This document shows positions 11,831 through 24,800 of a stretch of 64,000 nucleotides of DNA, piece after piece. The stretch is from contig CM037868.1 in the NCBI GenBank assembly GCA_021292105.1, forward strand, positions 30,412,821-30,476,820. Direction: 5' to 3'. Origin of the DNA: Anadara kagoshimensis (Eukaryota > Mollusca > Bivalvia > Arcoida > Arcidae). The notes beneath the pieces were generated by a model that searched no databases, was not told where the DNA came from, and saw only the letters and a program-made list of their open reading frames with translations. Position 1 is the first letter of the stretch; the number at the start of each line of letters is the position of its first letter. Position numbers and translations under genes: made by a program.

Positions 11831-12112
11831 TTACAGTCACATGTCCCGATTTCACAATTATTCCTTAGCTAAGATTTTACTTTAGCACAAATTTAGCAAA
11901 ATTTAGTCATCTCTTTTTGAAACTATTGATAAATATGTTTGTCAAAATAAAATGGAAATATTTTAATTTAGAAGTTATCTAACAAATGACCCTTTAAATT
12001 CCTGATTATCCTGAAAATTAACAAAATTATAAATTTTTGAAATTTTGCCAGATTTAACTTAAGGAAAGTCTCAGTTAAGGATATGATTGTGAAACCGGGA
12101 CCTGATCACACA
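11831..12112. mobile_element. Inverted-repeat (MITE-like) element, copy in unit 3
   Basis: Homologous to 1540-1830 and 7935-8225; its right arm is the first unit of the 69-bp array. Confidence 0.6.
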
Positions 12113-13647
12113 GGTAACTGTTAAGGCTGACTGATGATATTGTATAAGGATATGATTGTGAAACCGGGACCTGATCACACAGGTGATTGTTAAGGCTCAC
12201 TGATGATATTGTATAAGGATATGATTGTAAAACCGGGACCTGATCACACAGGTGATTGTTAAGGCTCACTGAGAATATTGTATAAGGATATGATTGTAAA
12301 ACCGGGACCTGGTCACAGGAGTGATTGTTAAGGCTCACTGAGAATATTGTATAAGGAAATGATTGTAAAACCGGGACCTGATCACACAGGTGGCTCACTG
12401 AGAATATTGTATAAGGATATGATTGTAAAACTGGGACCTGGTCACACAGGTGATTATTAAGGCTCACTGAGAATATTGTATAAGGATATGATTGTGAAAC
12501 CGGGACCTGGTCACACATGTGACTGTTAACGCTCACTGAGAATATTGTATAAGGATATGATTGTAAAACCGGGACCTGATCACACAGGTGGCTCACTGAG
12601 AATATTGTATAAGGATATGATTGTAAAACCGGGACCTGATCACACAGGTGATTGTTAAGGCTCACTGAGAATATTGTATAAGGATATAATTGTAAAACTG
12701 GGACCTGATCACACAGGTGATTGTTAAGGCCCACTAACAATATTGTATAAGGATATGATTGTAAAACCGGGACCTGATCACACAGGTAACTGTTAAGGCT
12801 CACTGAGAATATTGTATAAGGATATGATTGTAAAACCGGGACCTGATCACACAGGTAACTGTTAAGGCTCACTGAGAATATTGTATAAGGATATGATTGT
12901 AAAACCGGGACCTGATCACACAGGTAACTGTTAAGGCTCACTGAGAATATTGTATAAGGATATGATTGTAAAACCGGGACCTGATCATACAGGTGATTGT
13001 TAAGGCTCACTGAGAATATTGTATAAGGATATGATTGTAAAACCGGGACCTGATCATACAGGTGATTGTTAAGGCTCACTGAGAATATTGTATAAGGATA
13101 TGATTGTAAAACCGGGACCTGATCATACAGGTGATTGTTAAGGCTCACTGAGAATATTGTATAAGGATATGATTGTAAAACCGGGACCTGATCACACAGG
13201 TAACTGTTAAGGCTCACTGAGAATATTGTATAAGGATATGATTGTAAAACCGGGACCTGGTCACACAGGTGATTATTAAGGCTCACTGAGAATATTGTAT
13301 AAGGATATGATTGTAAAACCGGGACCTGATCATACAGGTGATTGTTAAGGCTCACTGAGAATATTGTATAAGGATATGATTGTAAAACCGGGACCTGATC
13401 ATACAGGTGATTGTTAAGGCTCACTGAGAATATTGTATAAGGATATGATTGTAAAACTGGGACCTGATCATACAGGTGATTGTTAAGGCTCACTGAGAAT
13501 ATTGTATAAGGATATGATTGTAAAACCGGGACCTGATCACACAGGTGATTATTAAGGCTCACTGAGAATATTGTATAAGGATATGATTGTAAAACCGGGA
13601 CCTGATCACACAGGTGATTATTAACGCTCACTGAGAATATTGTATAA
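12079..13647. repeat. 69-bp minisatellite, about 23 units
   Basis: Expanded version of the 69-bp array. Two units share the same 12-bp deletion (CACAGGTGGCTCACTG), so a block containing it was itself duplicated. The 518-codon minus-strand open frame over this array repeats a 23-residue translation of the unit. It has no signal of a real gene. Confidence 0.95.
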
Positions 13648-13799
13648 GGATAAGCATTTAATTTAACATTTCTGGATAATAAAAATAACCTTACTTGTCA
13701 GAACTTTTCTGTAGATATGTGTTATGGATCAAACCGAAAAATGTGGTCAGAAAAAAAACTGTTGGTTGTTAGTAAACATTATACAGTACAGTACAGACA

Positions 13800-13923
13800 T
13801 GTCGAAAGTTTAACATTCAGCTAGAGGTATGACTGACAAATCGCCGAGATATGGGTTGTTGAAGATAAAAAAGATACAGAAAGCTGTCTTTTTCTTTGTT
13901 ACCTGAGTGTTAAACTTTCGGCA
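13800..13923. mobile_element. Short terminal-inverted-repeat element, internally deleted copy
   Basis: Homologous to 2420-2599 with both terminal repeats present but nearly 60 bp of the interior missing. Confidence 0.6.
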
Positions 13924-14069
13924 GGATTGTAATGTACGCAGTTTCTTACAACCAGTAGGATTAACTTACAAAGGATTAATTTGTGTATCTAACTCAAGAT
14001 AATTTATTATTACAAGACAAGTTATTGCATTTAAAACATAATACAAAAAAGAAAAAGATTTTAGATATT

Positions 14070-14075
14070 TTTATT
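14070..14075 (-). terminator. Candidate polyadenylation signal for glycine-rich copy 4
   Basis: Minus-strand AATAAA about 180 nt after the ancestral stop position, as in copies 2 and 3. Confidence 0.4.
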
Positions 14076-14253
14076 GAATATGTAATGGCTAATTACGTAA
14101 ATTACAAACAGGTCAACTGTATAAGTGAATTTGTTATAACATTTGTATGACGTTCTCTTGTTCCATAGATTTTTTGGTAGCATAACAATTATTCAAATAT
14201 GTTCTACAATGAACAAAAAATATATTTGTCAAATACAAGGCATGATATATCAT

Positions 14254-15109
14254 TTATTTAATTTTGGTCACAATAACGAATCCAGGCCCATCATTATATC
14301 CGGGCGTATTTATTTGGTTACTTCCGTTATTGTAGGATCCACCGCCACTTCCGCCCCACAATGTTCTGTTTGATACACTCATTCCTTCTCCCCCTGTGTA
14401 ACCACCGCCTCCCCCCCGCCATTAGTGTACACACCACTTCCTCCTCCACCAAAGCCTCCAGCACCTGTTGGAGTTGCCGGTGATATACCTCCTTTCCAGC
14501 GACTTCCAGGGTTTCCTCTGTCGGAGCCGAAGTTGCTTCCACCGGATCCCAACCAACCGGCTCCCGCAGATGTAACATTTCCACCCCTACCACCACGACC
14601 ACTATTACCGACTACACCAATTGATGACAAGGATAGCAGTCCACTATATCCATCATACCCTCTATGTGTATCTTCCTCCCCGGATCCACCCCCTCCCCCA
14701 GCGGCGATAAGTAAACCCGATCCACCGATATTCCCTGTGTAAACAAACGTTCCCCCTCCACCACCTCCGGATTCAGAATTGCCACCATTTTGGCCCTTTT
14801 GTCCAACAACAATATATAGAACAGAATGGGCATTCAAGTAGAAAGTTCCTTTGATTCTCGCTCCGAGTCCGCCGGTTAAGTTGTGTGTTATGTTGTTGTT
14901 ACCATAGCCACCAGCCGCACCATACGCATCAAAAGTATAATATCCGGTTTCCGGAACTTCCCATTTTTGTACCCCGCTTACAACATTAAAAAGGCTTCCA
15001 TTCCTTGGCCATACATTACCATACCACGTTCTACAACCAGAGAGAGTTGGTCCAGTAGGTCCACTAATGCGGCCACATGTCGTAAATGTTATGTTGAAAG
15101 CTGGAGAAC
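14254..15109 (-). pseudogene. Glycine-rich protein copy 4, terminal exon with one-base frameshift
   Basis: Same acceptor, exon structure and encoded order as copy 3, but 856 nt instead of 857. The difference falls in a G-run near 14407-14422. Copy 3 reads GGCGGTGGGGGAGG there; copy 4 has GGCGGGGGGGAGG. The frame then ends at 14379, removing the last 40-odd residues; the ancestral C-terminus (ending FVIVTKIK) is still readable in the next frame to 14254. Everything upstream of the deletion is open. Because the change is one base in a homopolymer, a sequencing error is as likely as a real inactivation. Confidence 0.65.
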
Positions 15110-15132
15110 CTGTAATGTAGATAAGGATAAAA

Positions 15133-15951
15133 TGTAGTGTTTAATAGTTAACACAAATTTACCACACTCAGACAAACAGCTCAAACACTACCTAACCATT
15201 CATTGTAGTGTTTAATTATTAACATTGGACAAATTTACCACACTCAGACAAACGGCTCAAACACCACCTAACCATACAATGTAGTGTTTATTAGTTAACA
15301 CAAATTTACCACACTCAGACAAACGGCTCAAAGACCACCTAACCATACAATGTAGTGTTTATTAGTTAACACAAATTCACCACACTCAGACAAACAGCTC
15401 AAACACCACCTAACCATTCAATGTAGTGTTTAATAATTAACACAAATTCACCACACTCAGACAAACAGCTCAAACACTACCTAACCATTCAATGTAGTGT
15501 TTAATTATTAACATTGGACAAATTCGCCACACTCAAACAAACAGCTCAAACACTACCTAACCATTCATTGTAGTGTTTAATTATTAACATTGGACAAATT
15601 CGCCACACTCAAACAAACAGCTCAAACACTACCTAACCATTCATTGTAGTGTTTAATTATTAACATTGGACAAATTTACCACACTCAGACAAACAGCTCA
15701 AACACTACCTAACCATTCATTGTAGTGTTTAATTATTAACATTGGACAAATTCGCCACACTCAAACAAACAGCTCAAACACCACCTAACCATACAATGTA
15801 GTGTTTAATTATTAACATTGGACAAATTCGCCACACTCAAACAAACAGCTCAAACACCACCTAACCATTCAATGTAGTGTTTAATTATTAACATTGGACA
15901 AATTCGCCACACTCGAATAGCTCTAACTCCACCTAGACATACAATGTAGTG
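15133..15951. repeat. 76-bp minisatellite, unit 4 (about 11 copies)
   Basis: Last of the four 76-bp arrays, about 25 bp beyond the acceptor of glycine-rich copy 4. Confidence 0.92.
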
Positions 15952-15952
15952 G

Positions 15953-16425
15953 AAATTATTATTGTGTTGTTGTTGTTGTTGTTTGTGTTGTTAGTTTTGT
16001 TGTCATTGTGTTGCTTTTGTTGTTATCGTTGTTGTTGTTGTTTTCATTGTGTCGTCGTTGTTGTTGTCATTGTGTCGTTGTTATTGTTGTTGTCATTGTG
16101 TTGTTATTGTTGCTGTTATTATTGTTGTTATTGTATTGTTGTTATTGTATTGTTGTTATTGTGTTGCTGTTATCATTGTGTTGTTTTCATTGTGTCACAT
16201 TTTGTTGTTATTGACATTGTGTTGTAATTGTTGTTTTCATTGTGTTGTTATTAATGTTATTGGTATAGTTGTTGCCATTGTGTTGTCGGCATTGTCTTGT
16301 TTTTATTGTTGTTGTTATTGTGCTTTTGTTTTTACTGTTGAAGTTAATGTTAAAATTGTTATTGATTTTAGTGTTGTTATTGTGCTTTTGTTGTCATTAT
16401 GTTGTTAATGTTGTTGCAGTTTTTT
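15953..16425. repeat. TTG/TTA low-complexity tract, unit 4
   Basis: The longest TTG-type tract. Open frames rich in leucine, valine and cysteine in all three plus frames are composition artefacts. The duplicated segment ends here: no 54- or 69-bp array follows. Confidence 0.85.
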
Positions 16426-16796
16426 TATGATATTGTGTTTGATAATGTTGTCAACTTTATTCTTCTTCTTTATTTGGTTCTCAATATAGCTTAAGTATAG
16501 TATATATTTGATACGGTACACGTCTGCAATCTAAACAACGTTTTCATCATCACAGTGTCTCTATTTGAATCATTACCATTTGGTGTGGATAAAACAACTT
16601 TGACCTGTCCGCTTGACCTTTTATTAGGAATATCCATATATTATGATGCATTATACACGGGTAACGTTAGGATTTGTAGTTAATACATTAACAATACAAA
16701 TGTGTGTTTCTCATTTTCCAATGATGCAGACGAAATTTACACCTGTTCTTTTCTATAAATAAATATACTGGTCCATAATAAATATGTCAAAGTCAA
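16426..16796. other. Unique sequence, no gene recognised
   Basis: About 370 bp of AT-rich single-copy sequence upstream of the glycine-rich cluster on its coding strand. A minus-strand ATGATGAAAACG starts a short frame without a convincing signal peptide or donor, so it is not called as a first exon. Confidence 0.4.
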
Positions 16797-17505
16797 GAAG
16801 ACAGGGCAATGTTGTTTAGTTCGATGTAAATATTCATTTGCCTGTCAAAGTTGACTTGGTTCTTTATGAGGACCGGGCAATGTTGTTTAGTTCGATGTAA
16901 ATATTCATTTGCCTGTCAAAGTTGACTTGGTTCTTTATGAGGACCGGGCAATGTTGTTTAGTTCGATGTAAATATTCATTTGCCTGTCAAAGTTGACTTG
17001 GTTCTTTATGAGGACCGGACACTGTTGTTTAGTTCGATGTAAATATTCATTTGCCTGTCAAAGTTGAATTGGTTCTTTATGAGAACCGGGCAATGTTGTT
17101 TATTTCGATGTAAATATTCATTTGCCTGTCAAAGTTGACTTGGTTCTTTATGAGGACCGGGCAATGTTGTTTAGTTCGATTTAAATATTCATTTGCCTGT
17201 CAAAATTGACTTGGTTCTTTATGAGGACCGGGCAATGTTGTTTAGTTCGATGTAAATATTCATTTGCCTGTCAAAGTTGACTTGGTCCTTATTAGGACCG
17301 GGCAATGTTGTTTAGCTTTATGTAAATATTCATTTGCCTGTCAAAGTTGATTTGGTTCTTTATGAGGACCGGGCAATGTTGTTTAGCTCTATGTAAATAT
17401 TCATTTGCCTGTCAAAGTTGACTTGGTTCTTTATGAGGACCGGGCAATGTGGTTTAACCCTATGTAAATATACATTTGCTTGTCAAAGTTGACTTGGTTC
17501 TTTTT
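16797..17505. repeat. 71-bp minisatellite, 10 units
   Basis: Ten units with GACCGGGCAATGTTGTTTAG, AAATATTCATTTGCCTGTC and TTGACTTGG. Units near the right end are more diverged, as is usual at array edges. Confidence 0.93.
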
Positions 17506-18205
17506 AATGTATTGTGGTTCAGGATTCAGTGTCACGAGTATTGCAATTCCCGCGAAAGACAATTGGGGTTACGACCCTTAATGTGTATCAATTTTCCCGC
17601 AATATTACTTCATGTCCTACACAGGGGGTCACTGGTCATGTAAGATACGCCGATCTCGCACCTATCTCACATGTGCAGGTATGGAAGAAATAGTGCCAAG
17701 GGTTAAAACAAATCAAAATATATATTAAAAGAATTGTAAATATAAGAAATGACATTTCTGCTCATGGTATTTCAACGGGTAATTGCAAGATAGTGTGGTG
17801 CATGTCAAAATTCAAAATTAGGGGCTTTGCCCTTCATCGAATTTGGCACACGCCACACTATATTACATTACCCCTTGAAATACAATGATAAGAATGTCTT
17901 TTCTTAATTATTGTCAGAAATATACTTTTGTCTAAATTTGCTGCAATTTTAAATTTGAAATTCCTCAAAAACTACTAAAGGTTTACTCCCTCATGCAAAA
18001 TATTTCCTTAGCTAAATTTGGTAAAATATATTTTGTTCCTTTGGTAATCTTTTCAACATCCTGTAAATAATTTTGGTTTCTCAATTTTGGTCCAAGCACT
18101 AACGTTACTGATGAGGAATTGTATTTCAAAACGGTCGTCTAGTGCTGTAAAATTAAATCTAGTATAATATGCAACTTAACTTAGACTTCCCACAACTAAA
18201 ATCTG
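17506..18205. other. Unique sequence between arrays
   Basis: No gene is recognised on either strand. It contains the inverted-repeat element at 17743-17906. Confidence 0.4.
17743..17906. mobile_element. Inverted-repeat element (about 164 bp)
   Basis: Imperfect arms of about 70 bp: GTATTTCAACGGGTAAT and ATAGTGTGG on the left match the reverse complement of the right arm (GTATTTCAAGGGGTAAT, ATAGTGTGG). There is no coding capacity. Probably a foldback-type non-autonomous element. Confidence 0.55.
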
Positions 18206-21200
18206 TCGACCACAGTGGCACTCTCCGCCTAGGTTTAATAAATTTGTCGATCACAGTGGCACTCCCCGCCTAGGTTTAATAAATTTGTCGATCACGGTGG
18301 CACTCCCCGCCTAGGTTTAATAAATTTGTCGATCACGGTGGCACTCCCCGCCTAGGTTTAATAAATTTGTCGATCACGGTGACACTCCGCGCCTAGGTTT
18401 AATAAATTTGTCGATCACAGTGGCACTCCCCGCCTAGGTTTAATAAATCTGTCGACCACAGTGGCACTCCCCGCCTAGGTTTAATAAATTATTCGATCAC
18501 GGTGACACTCCCCGCCTAGGTTTAATAAATTTGTCGATCACGGTGACACTCCCTGCCTAGTTTTAATAAATTGTCGATCACAGTGGCACTCCCCGCCTAG
18601 GTTTAACAAATTTGCCGATCACGGTGGCACTCCCCGCCTAGGTTTAATAAATTTGTCGATCACGGTGGCACTCCCTGCCTAGGTTATAAATTTGTCGATC
18701 ATAGTGGCACTCCCCGCCTAGGTTCAATAAATCTGTCGATCACGGTGACACTCCCTGCCTAGTTTTAATAAATTTGTCGATCACAGTGGCACTCCCCGCC
18801 TAGTTTTAATAAATTTGTCGATCAAGGTGGCACTCCCCGCCTAGATTTAATAAATTTGTCGATCACAGTGACACTCCCTGCCTAGTGTTTAATAAATTTG
18901 TCGATCACAGTGGCACTCCCCGCCTAGGTTTAATAAATTTGTCGATCACAGTGGCACTCCCGCCTAGGTTCAATAAATCTGTCGATCACGGTGACACTCC
19001 CCGCTAGGTTTAATAAATTTGTCGATCACGGTGACACTCCCCGCCTAGGTTTAATAAATTTGTCGATCACGGTGGCACTCCCCGCCTAGGTTTAATAAAT
19101 TTGTCGATCACGGTGGCACTCCCTGCCTAGGTTTAATAAATTTGTCGATCATAGTGGCACTCCCCGCCTAGGTTCAATAAATCTGTCGATAACAGTGGCA
19201 CTCCCCGCCTAGGTTTAATAAATCTGTCGATCACAGTGGCACTCCCGCCTAGGTTTAATAAATCTGTCGACCACAGTGGCACTCTCCGCCTAGGTTTAAT
19301 AAATTTGTCGATCACAGTGGCACTCCCCGCCTAGGTTTAATAAATTTGTCGATCACGGTGGCACTCCCCGCCTAGGTTTAAAAATTTGTCGATCACGGTG
19401 ACACTCCCCGCCTAGGTTTAATAAATTTGTCGATCACAGTGGCACTCCCCGCCTAGGTTTAATAAATCTGTCGACCACAGTGGCACCCCGCCTAGGTTTA
19501 ATAAATTATTCGATCACGGTGACACTCCCCGCCTAGGTTTAATAAATTTGTCGATCACGGTGACACTCCCTGCCTAGTTTTAATAAATTTGTCGATCACA
19601 GTGGCATTCCCCGCCTAGTTTAACAAATTTGCCGATCACGGTGGCACTCCCCGCCTAGGTTTAATAAATTTGTCGATCACGGTGGCACTCCCTGCCTAGG
19701 TTTAATAAATTTGTCGATCATAGTGGCACTCCCCGCCTAGGTTCAATAAATCTGTCGATCACGGTGACACTCCCTGCCTAGTTTTAATAAATTTGTCGAT
19801 CACAGTGGCACTCCCCGCCTAGTTTTAATAAATTTGTCGATCAAGGTGGCACTCCCCGCCTAGATTTAATAAATTTGTCGATCACAGTGACACTCCCTGC
19901 CTAGTTTTAATAAATTTGTCGATCACAGTGGCACTCCCCGCCTAGGTTTAAAAATTTGTCGATCACAGTGGCACTCCCCGCCTAGGTTCAATAAATCTGT
20001 CGATCACGGTGACACTCCCCGCCTAGGTTTAATAAATTTGTCGATCACGGTGACACTCCCCGCCTAGGTTTAATAAATTTGTCGATCACGGTGGCACTCC
20101 CGCCTAGGTTTAATAAATTTGTCGATCACGGTGGCACTCCCTGCCTAGGTTTAATAAATTTGTCGATCATAGTGGCACTCCCCGCCTAGGTTCAATAAAT
20201 CTGTCGATCACAGTGGCACTCCCCGCCTAGGTTTAATAAATCTGTCGATCACAGTGGCACTCCCCGCCTAGGTTTAATAAATCTGTCGATCACAGTGGCA
20301 CTCCCCGCCTAGGTTTAATAAATCTGTCGATCATAGTGGCACTCCCCGCCTAGGTTTAACAAATCTGTCGATCACAGTGGCACTCCCCGCCTAGGTTCAA
20401 TAAATTTGTCGATCACAGTGGCACTCCCCGCCTAGGTTTAATAAATCTGTCGATCACAGTGGCACTCCCCGCCTAGGTTTAATAAATTATTCGATCACGG
20501 TGACACTCCCCGCCTAGGTTTAATAAATTTGTCGATCACGGTGACACTCCCCGCCTAGGTTTAATAAATTTGTCGATCACGGTGGCACTCCCCGCCTAGG
20601 TTCAATAAATCTGTCGATCACGGTGACACTCCCCGCCTAGGTTTAATAAATTTGTCGATCACAGTGGCACTCCCCGCCTAGGTTCAATAAATTTGTCGAT
20701 CACGGTGGCACTCCCCGCCTAGGTACAATAAATTTGTCGATCACGGTGACACTCCCCGCCTAGGTTCAATAAATTTGTCGATCACGGTGGCACTCCCCGC
20801 CTAGGTTTAATAAATTATTCGATCACGGTGACACTCCCCGCCTAGGTTCAATAAATCTGTCGATAACAGTGGCACTCCCCGCCTAGGTTTAATAAATCTG
20901 TCGATCACAGTGGCACTCCCGCCTAGGTTTAATAAATCTGTCGATCACAGTGGCACTCCCCGCCTAGGTTTAATAAATCTGTCGATCATAGTGGCACTCC
21001 CCGCCTAGGATAACAAATCTGTCGATCACAGTGGCACTCCCCGCCTAGGTTCAATAAATTTGTCGATCACAGTGGCACTCCCCGCCTAGGTTTAATAAAT
21101 CTGTCGATCACAGTGGCACTCCCGCCTAGGTTTAATAAATTATTCGATCACGGTGACACTCCCCGCCTAGGTTTAATAAATTTGTCGATCACGGTGGCAC

Positions 21201-21664
21201 TCCCCGCCTAGGTTCAATAAATTTGTCGATCACGGTGACACTCCCCGCCTAGGTTTAATAAATTTGTCGATCACAGTGGCACTCCCCGCCTAGGTTCAAT
21301 AAATTTGTCGATCACGGTGGCACTCCCCGCCTAGGTACAATAAATTTGTCGATCACGGTGACACTCCCCGCCTAGGTGCAATAAATTTGTCGATCACGGT
21401 GGCACTCCCCGCCTAGGTTTAATAATTATTCGATCACGGTGACACTCCCCGCCTAGGTTTAATAAATTTGTCGATCACGGTGGCACTCCCCGCCTAGGTT
21501 CAATAAATTTGTCGATCACGGTGACACTCCCCGCCTAGGTTTAATAAATCTGTCGATCACGGTGGCACTCCCCGCCTAGGTTCAATAAATTTGTCGATCA
21601 CAGTGGCACTCCCCGCCTAGGTTTAATAAATGTGTCAATCACGGTGACACTCCCCGCCTAGGTT
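18206..21664. repeat. 41-bp satellite, about 84 units
   Basis: Units contain TCGATCACAGTGGCACTCC, CCGCCTAGG and TTTAATAAATTTG. Higher-order structure is visible. The variant TCGACCACAGTGGCACTCTCC occurs at 18206 and about 19267, giving a period of about 1.06 kb. The TTATTCGATCACGG variant recurs at about 18490, 19507, 20475, 20815, 21140 and 21425. No gene. Confidence 0.95.
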
Positions 21665-21803
21665 CCCTGCGTTTAGCCCGATTGAATGTATAAAATCAAA
21701 TTCCGATATCAGATACAGGCAAGCACGCATTTTTGCACACTCTGCCATATCCTATGTATGAAGGACAAGATCTACATATAACCTTGGCAATTAAGAATAC
21801 TAT

Positions 21804-24800
21804 GGTAACTGAATGTAATCACATGTAAGTGAGTACTTACTAGTGATTGTATAAGGTGGGTAAGTACTGTTCCTGTAAGTCGGGTAGGTACTGGTACGAT
21901 AGTAGCTGAATGTAATTAAGTGAGTACTTACTAGTGGTTGTATAAGGTGGGTAAGTACTGTTCCTGTAAGTCGGGTAGGTACTGGTAAGATAGTAGCTGA
22001 ATGTAATTAAGTGAGTACTTACTAGTGGTTGTTTAAGGTGGGTAAGTACTGATCCAGTAGGTCGGGTGGGTACTTGTACGATAGTAGCTGAATGTAATTA
22101 AGTGAGTACTTACTAGTGGTTGTATAAGGTGGGTAAGTACTGATCCAGTAGATCGGGTAGGTACTGGTACGATAGTAGCTGAATGTAATTAAGTGAGTAC
22201 TTACTAGTGATTGTATAAGGTGGGTAAGTACTGTTCCTGTAAGTCGGGTGGGTACTGTACGATAGTAACTGAATGTAATTAAGTGAGTACTTACTAGTGG
22301 TTGTTTTAGGTTGGGTAAGTACTGTTCCTGTAAGTCGGGTAGGTACTGGTACGATAGTAACTGAATGTAATTAAGTGAGTACTTACTAGTGATTGTATAA
22401 GGTGGGTAAGTACTGTTCCTGTAAGTCGGGTAGGTACTTGTACGATAGTAACTGAATGTAATTAAGTGAGTACTTACTAGTGGTTGTTTTAGGTTGGGTA
22501 AGTACTGTTCCTGTAAGTCGGGTAGGTACTGGTAAGATAGTAACTGAATGTAATTAAGTGAGTACTTACTAGTGGTTGTTTTAGGTTGGGTAAGTACTCT
22601 TCCTGTAGGTCGGGTGGGTACTTGTACGATAGTAACTGAATGTAATTAAGTGAGTACTTACTAGTGGTTGTTTTAGGTTGGGTAAGTACTGTTCCTGTAA
22701 GTCGGGTAGGTACTGGTAAGATAGTAACTGAATGTAATTAAGTGAGTACTTACTAGTGATTGTATAAGGTGGGTAAGTACTGTTCCTGTAAGTCGGGTAG
22801 GTACTGGTACGATAGTAACTGAATGTAATTAAGTGAGTACTTACTAGTGGTTGTTTTAGGTTGGGTAAGTACTGTTCCTGTAGGTCGGGTAGGTACTGGT
22901 AAGATAGTAACTGAATGTAATTAAGTGAGTACTTACTAGTGGTTGTTTTAGGTTGGGTAAGTACTGTTCCTGTAAGTCGGGTAGGTACTGGTAAGATAGT
23001 AACTGAATGTAATTAAGTGAGTACTTACTAGTGGTTGTTTTAGGTTGGGTAAGTACTGTTCCTGTAGGTCGGGTGGGTACTTGTACGATAGTAACTGAAT
23101 GTAATTAAGTGAGTACTTACTAGTGGTTGTTTTAGGTTGGGTAAGTACTGATCCAGTAGTCGGGTGGGTACTTGTACGATAGTAACTGAATGTAATTAAG
23201 TGAGTACTTACTAGTGATTGTATAAGGTGGGTAAGTACTGTTGCTGTAAGTCGGGTAGGTACTGGTAAGATAGTAACTGAATGTAATTAAGTGAGTACTT
23301 ACTAGTGGTTGTTTTAGGTTGGGTAAGTACTGTTCCTGTAAGTCGGGTAGGTACTGGTAAGATAGTAACTGAATGTAATTAAGTGAGTACTTACTAGTGA
23401 TTGTATAAGGTGGGTAAGTACTGTTCCTGTAAGTCGGGTAGGTACTGGTACGATAGTAGCTGAATGTAATTAAGTGAGTACTTACTAGTGGTTGTTTTAG
23501 GTTGGGTAAGTACTGTTCCTGTAAGTCGGGTAGGTACTGGTAAGATAGTAGCTGAATGTAATTAAGTGAGTACTTACTAGTGGTTGATTTAGGTTGGGTA
23601 AGTACTGTTCCTGTAAGTCGGGTAGGTACTGGTAAGATAGTAGCTGAATGTAATTAAGTGAGTACTTACTAGTGGTTGTTTTAGGTTGGGTAAGTACTGT
23701 TCCTGTAGGTCGGGTGGGTACTTGTACGATAGTAACTGAATGTAATTAAGTGAGTACTTACTAGTGGTTGTTTTAGGTTGGGTAAGTACTGATCCAGTAG
23801 GTCGGGTGGGTACTTGTACGATAGTAACTGAATGTAATTAAGTGAGTACTTACTAGTGATTGTATAAGGTGGGTAAGTACTGTTCCTGTAAGTCGGGTAG
23901 GTACTGGTACGATAGTAACTGAATGTAATTAAGTGAGTACTTACTAGTGGTTGTATAAGGTGGGTAAGTACTGATCCAGTAGGTCGGATAGGTACTGGTA
24001 AGATAGTAGCTGAATGTAATTAAGTGAGTACTTACTAGTGGTTGTATAAGGTGGGTAAGTACTGATCCTGTAAGTCGGGTAGGTACTGGTAAGATAGTAA
24101 CTGAATGTAATTAAGTGAGTACTTACTAGTGATTGTATAAGGTGGGTAAGTACTGTTCCTGTAAGTCGGGTAGGTACTGGTAAGATAGTAACTGAATGTA
24201 ATTAAGTGAGTACTTACTAGTGGTTGTATAAGGTGGGTAAGTACTGTTCCTGTAAGTCGGGTAGGTACTGGTACGATAGTAGCTGAATGTAATTAAGTGA
24301 GTACTTACTAGTGGTGTTTTAGGTGGGTAAGTACTGTTCCTGTAAGTCGGGTAGGTACTGGTAAGATAGTAGCTGAATGTAATTAAGTGAGTACTTACTA
24401 GTGGTTGTATAAGGTGGGTAAGTACTGTTCCTGTAAGTCGGGTAGGTACTGGTACGATAGTAACTGAATGTAATTAAGTGAGTACTTACTAGTGGTTGTT
24501 TTAGGTTGGGTAAGTACTGTTCCTGTAAGTCGGGTAGGTACTGGTAAGATAGTAGCTGAATGTAATTAAGTGAGTACTTACTAGTGGTTGTTTTAGGTTG
24601 GGTAAGTACTGTTCCTGTAAGTCGGGTAGGTACTGGTACGATAGTAACTGAATGTAATTAAGTGAGTACTTACTAGTGGTTGTTTTAGGTTGGGTAAGTA
24701 CTGTTCCTGTAAGTCGGGTAGGTACTGGTACGATAGTAACTGAATGTAATTAAGTGAGTACTTACTAGTGGTTGTTTTAGGTTGGGTAAGTACTGTTCCT

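Noticed and set aside
12075-13631. 518-codon minus-strand open frame with a 23-residue repeat
   Set aside because: It is the translation of the 69-bp array; units with changed length shift it only by multiples of three by chance. The same repeat in the other units is non-coding and short.
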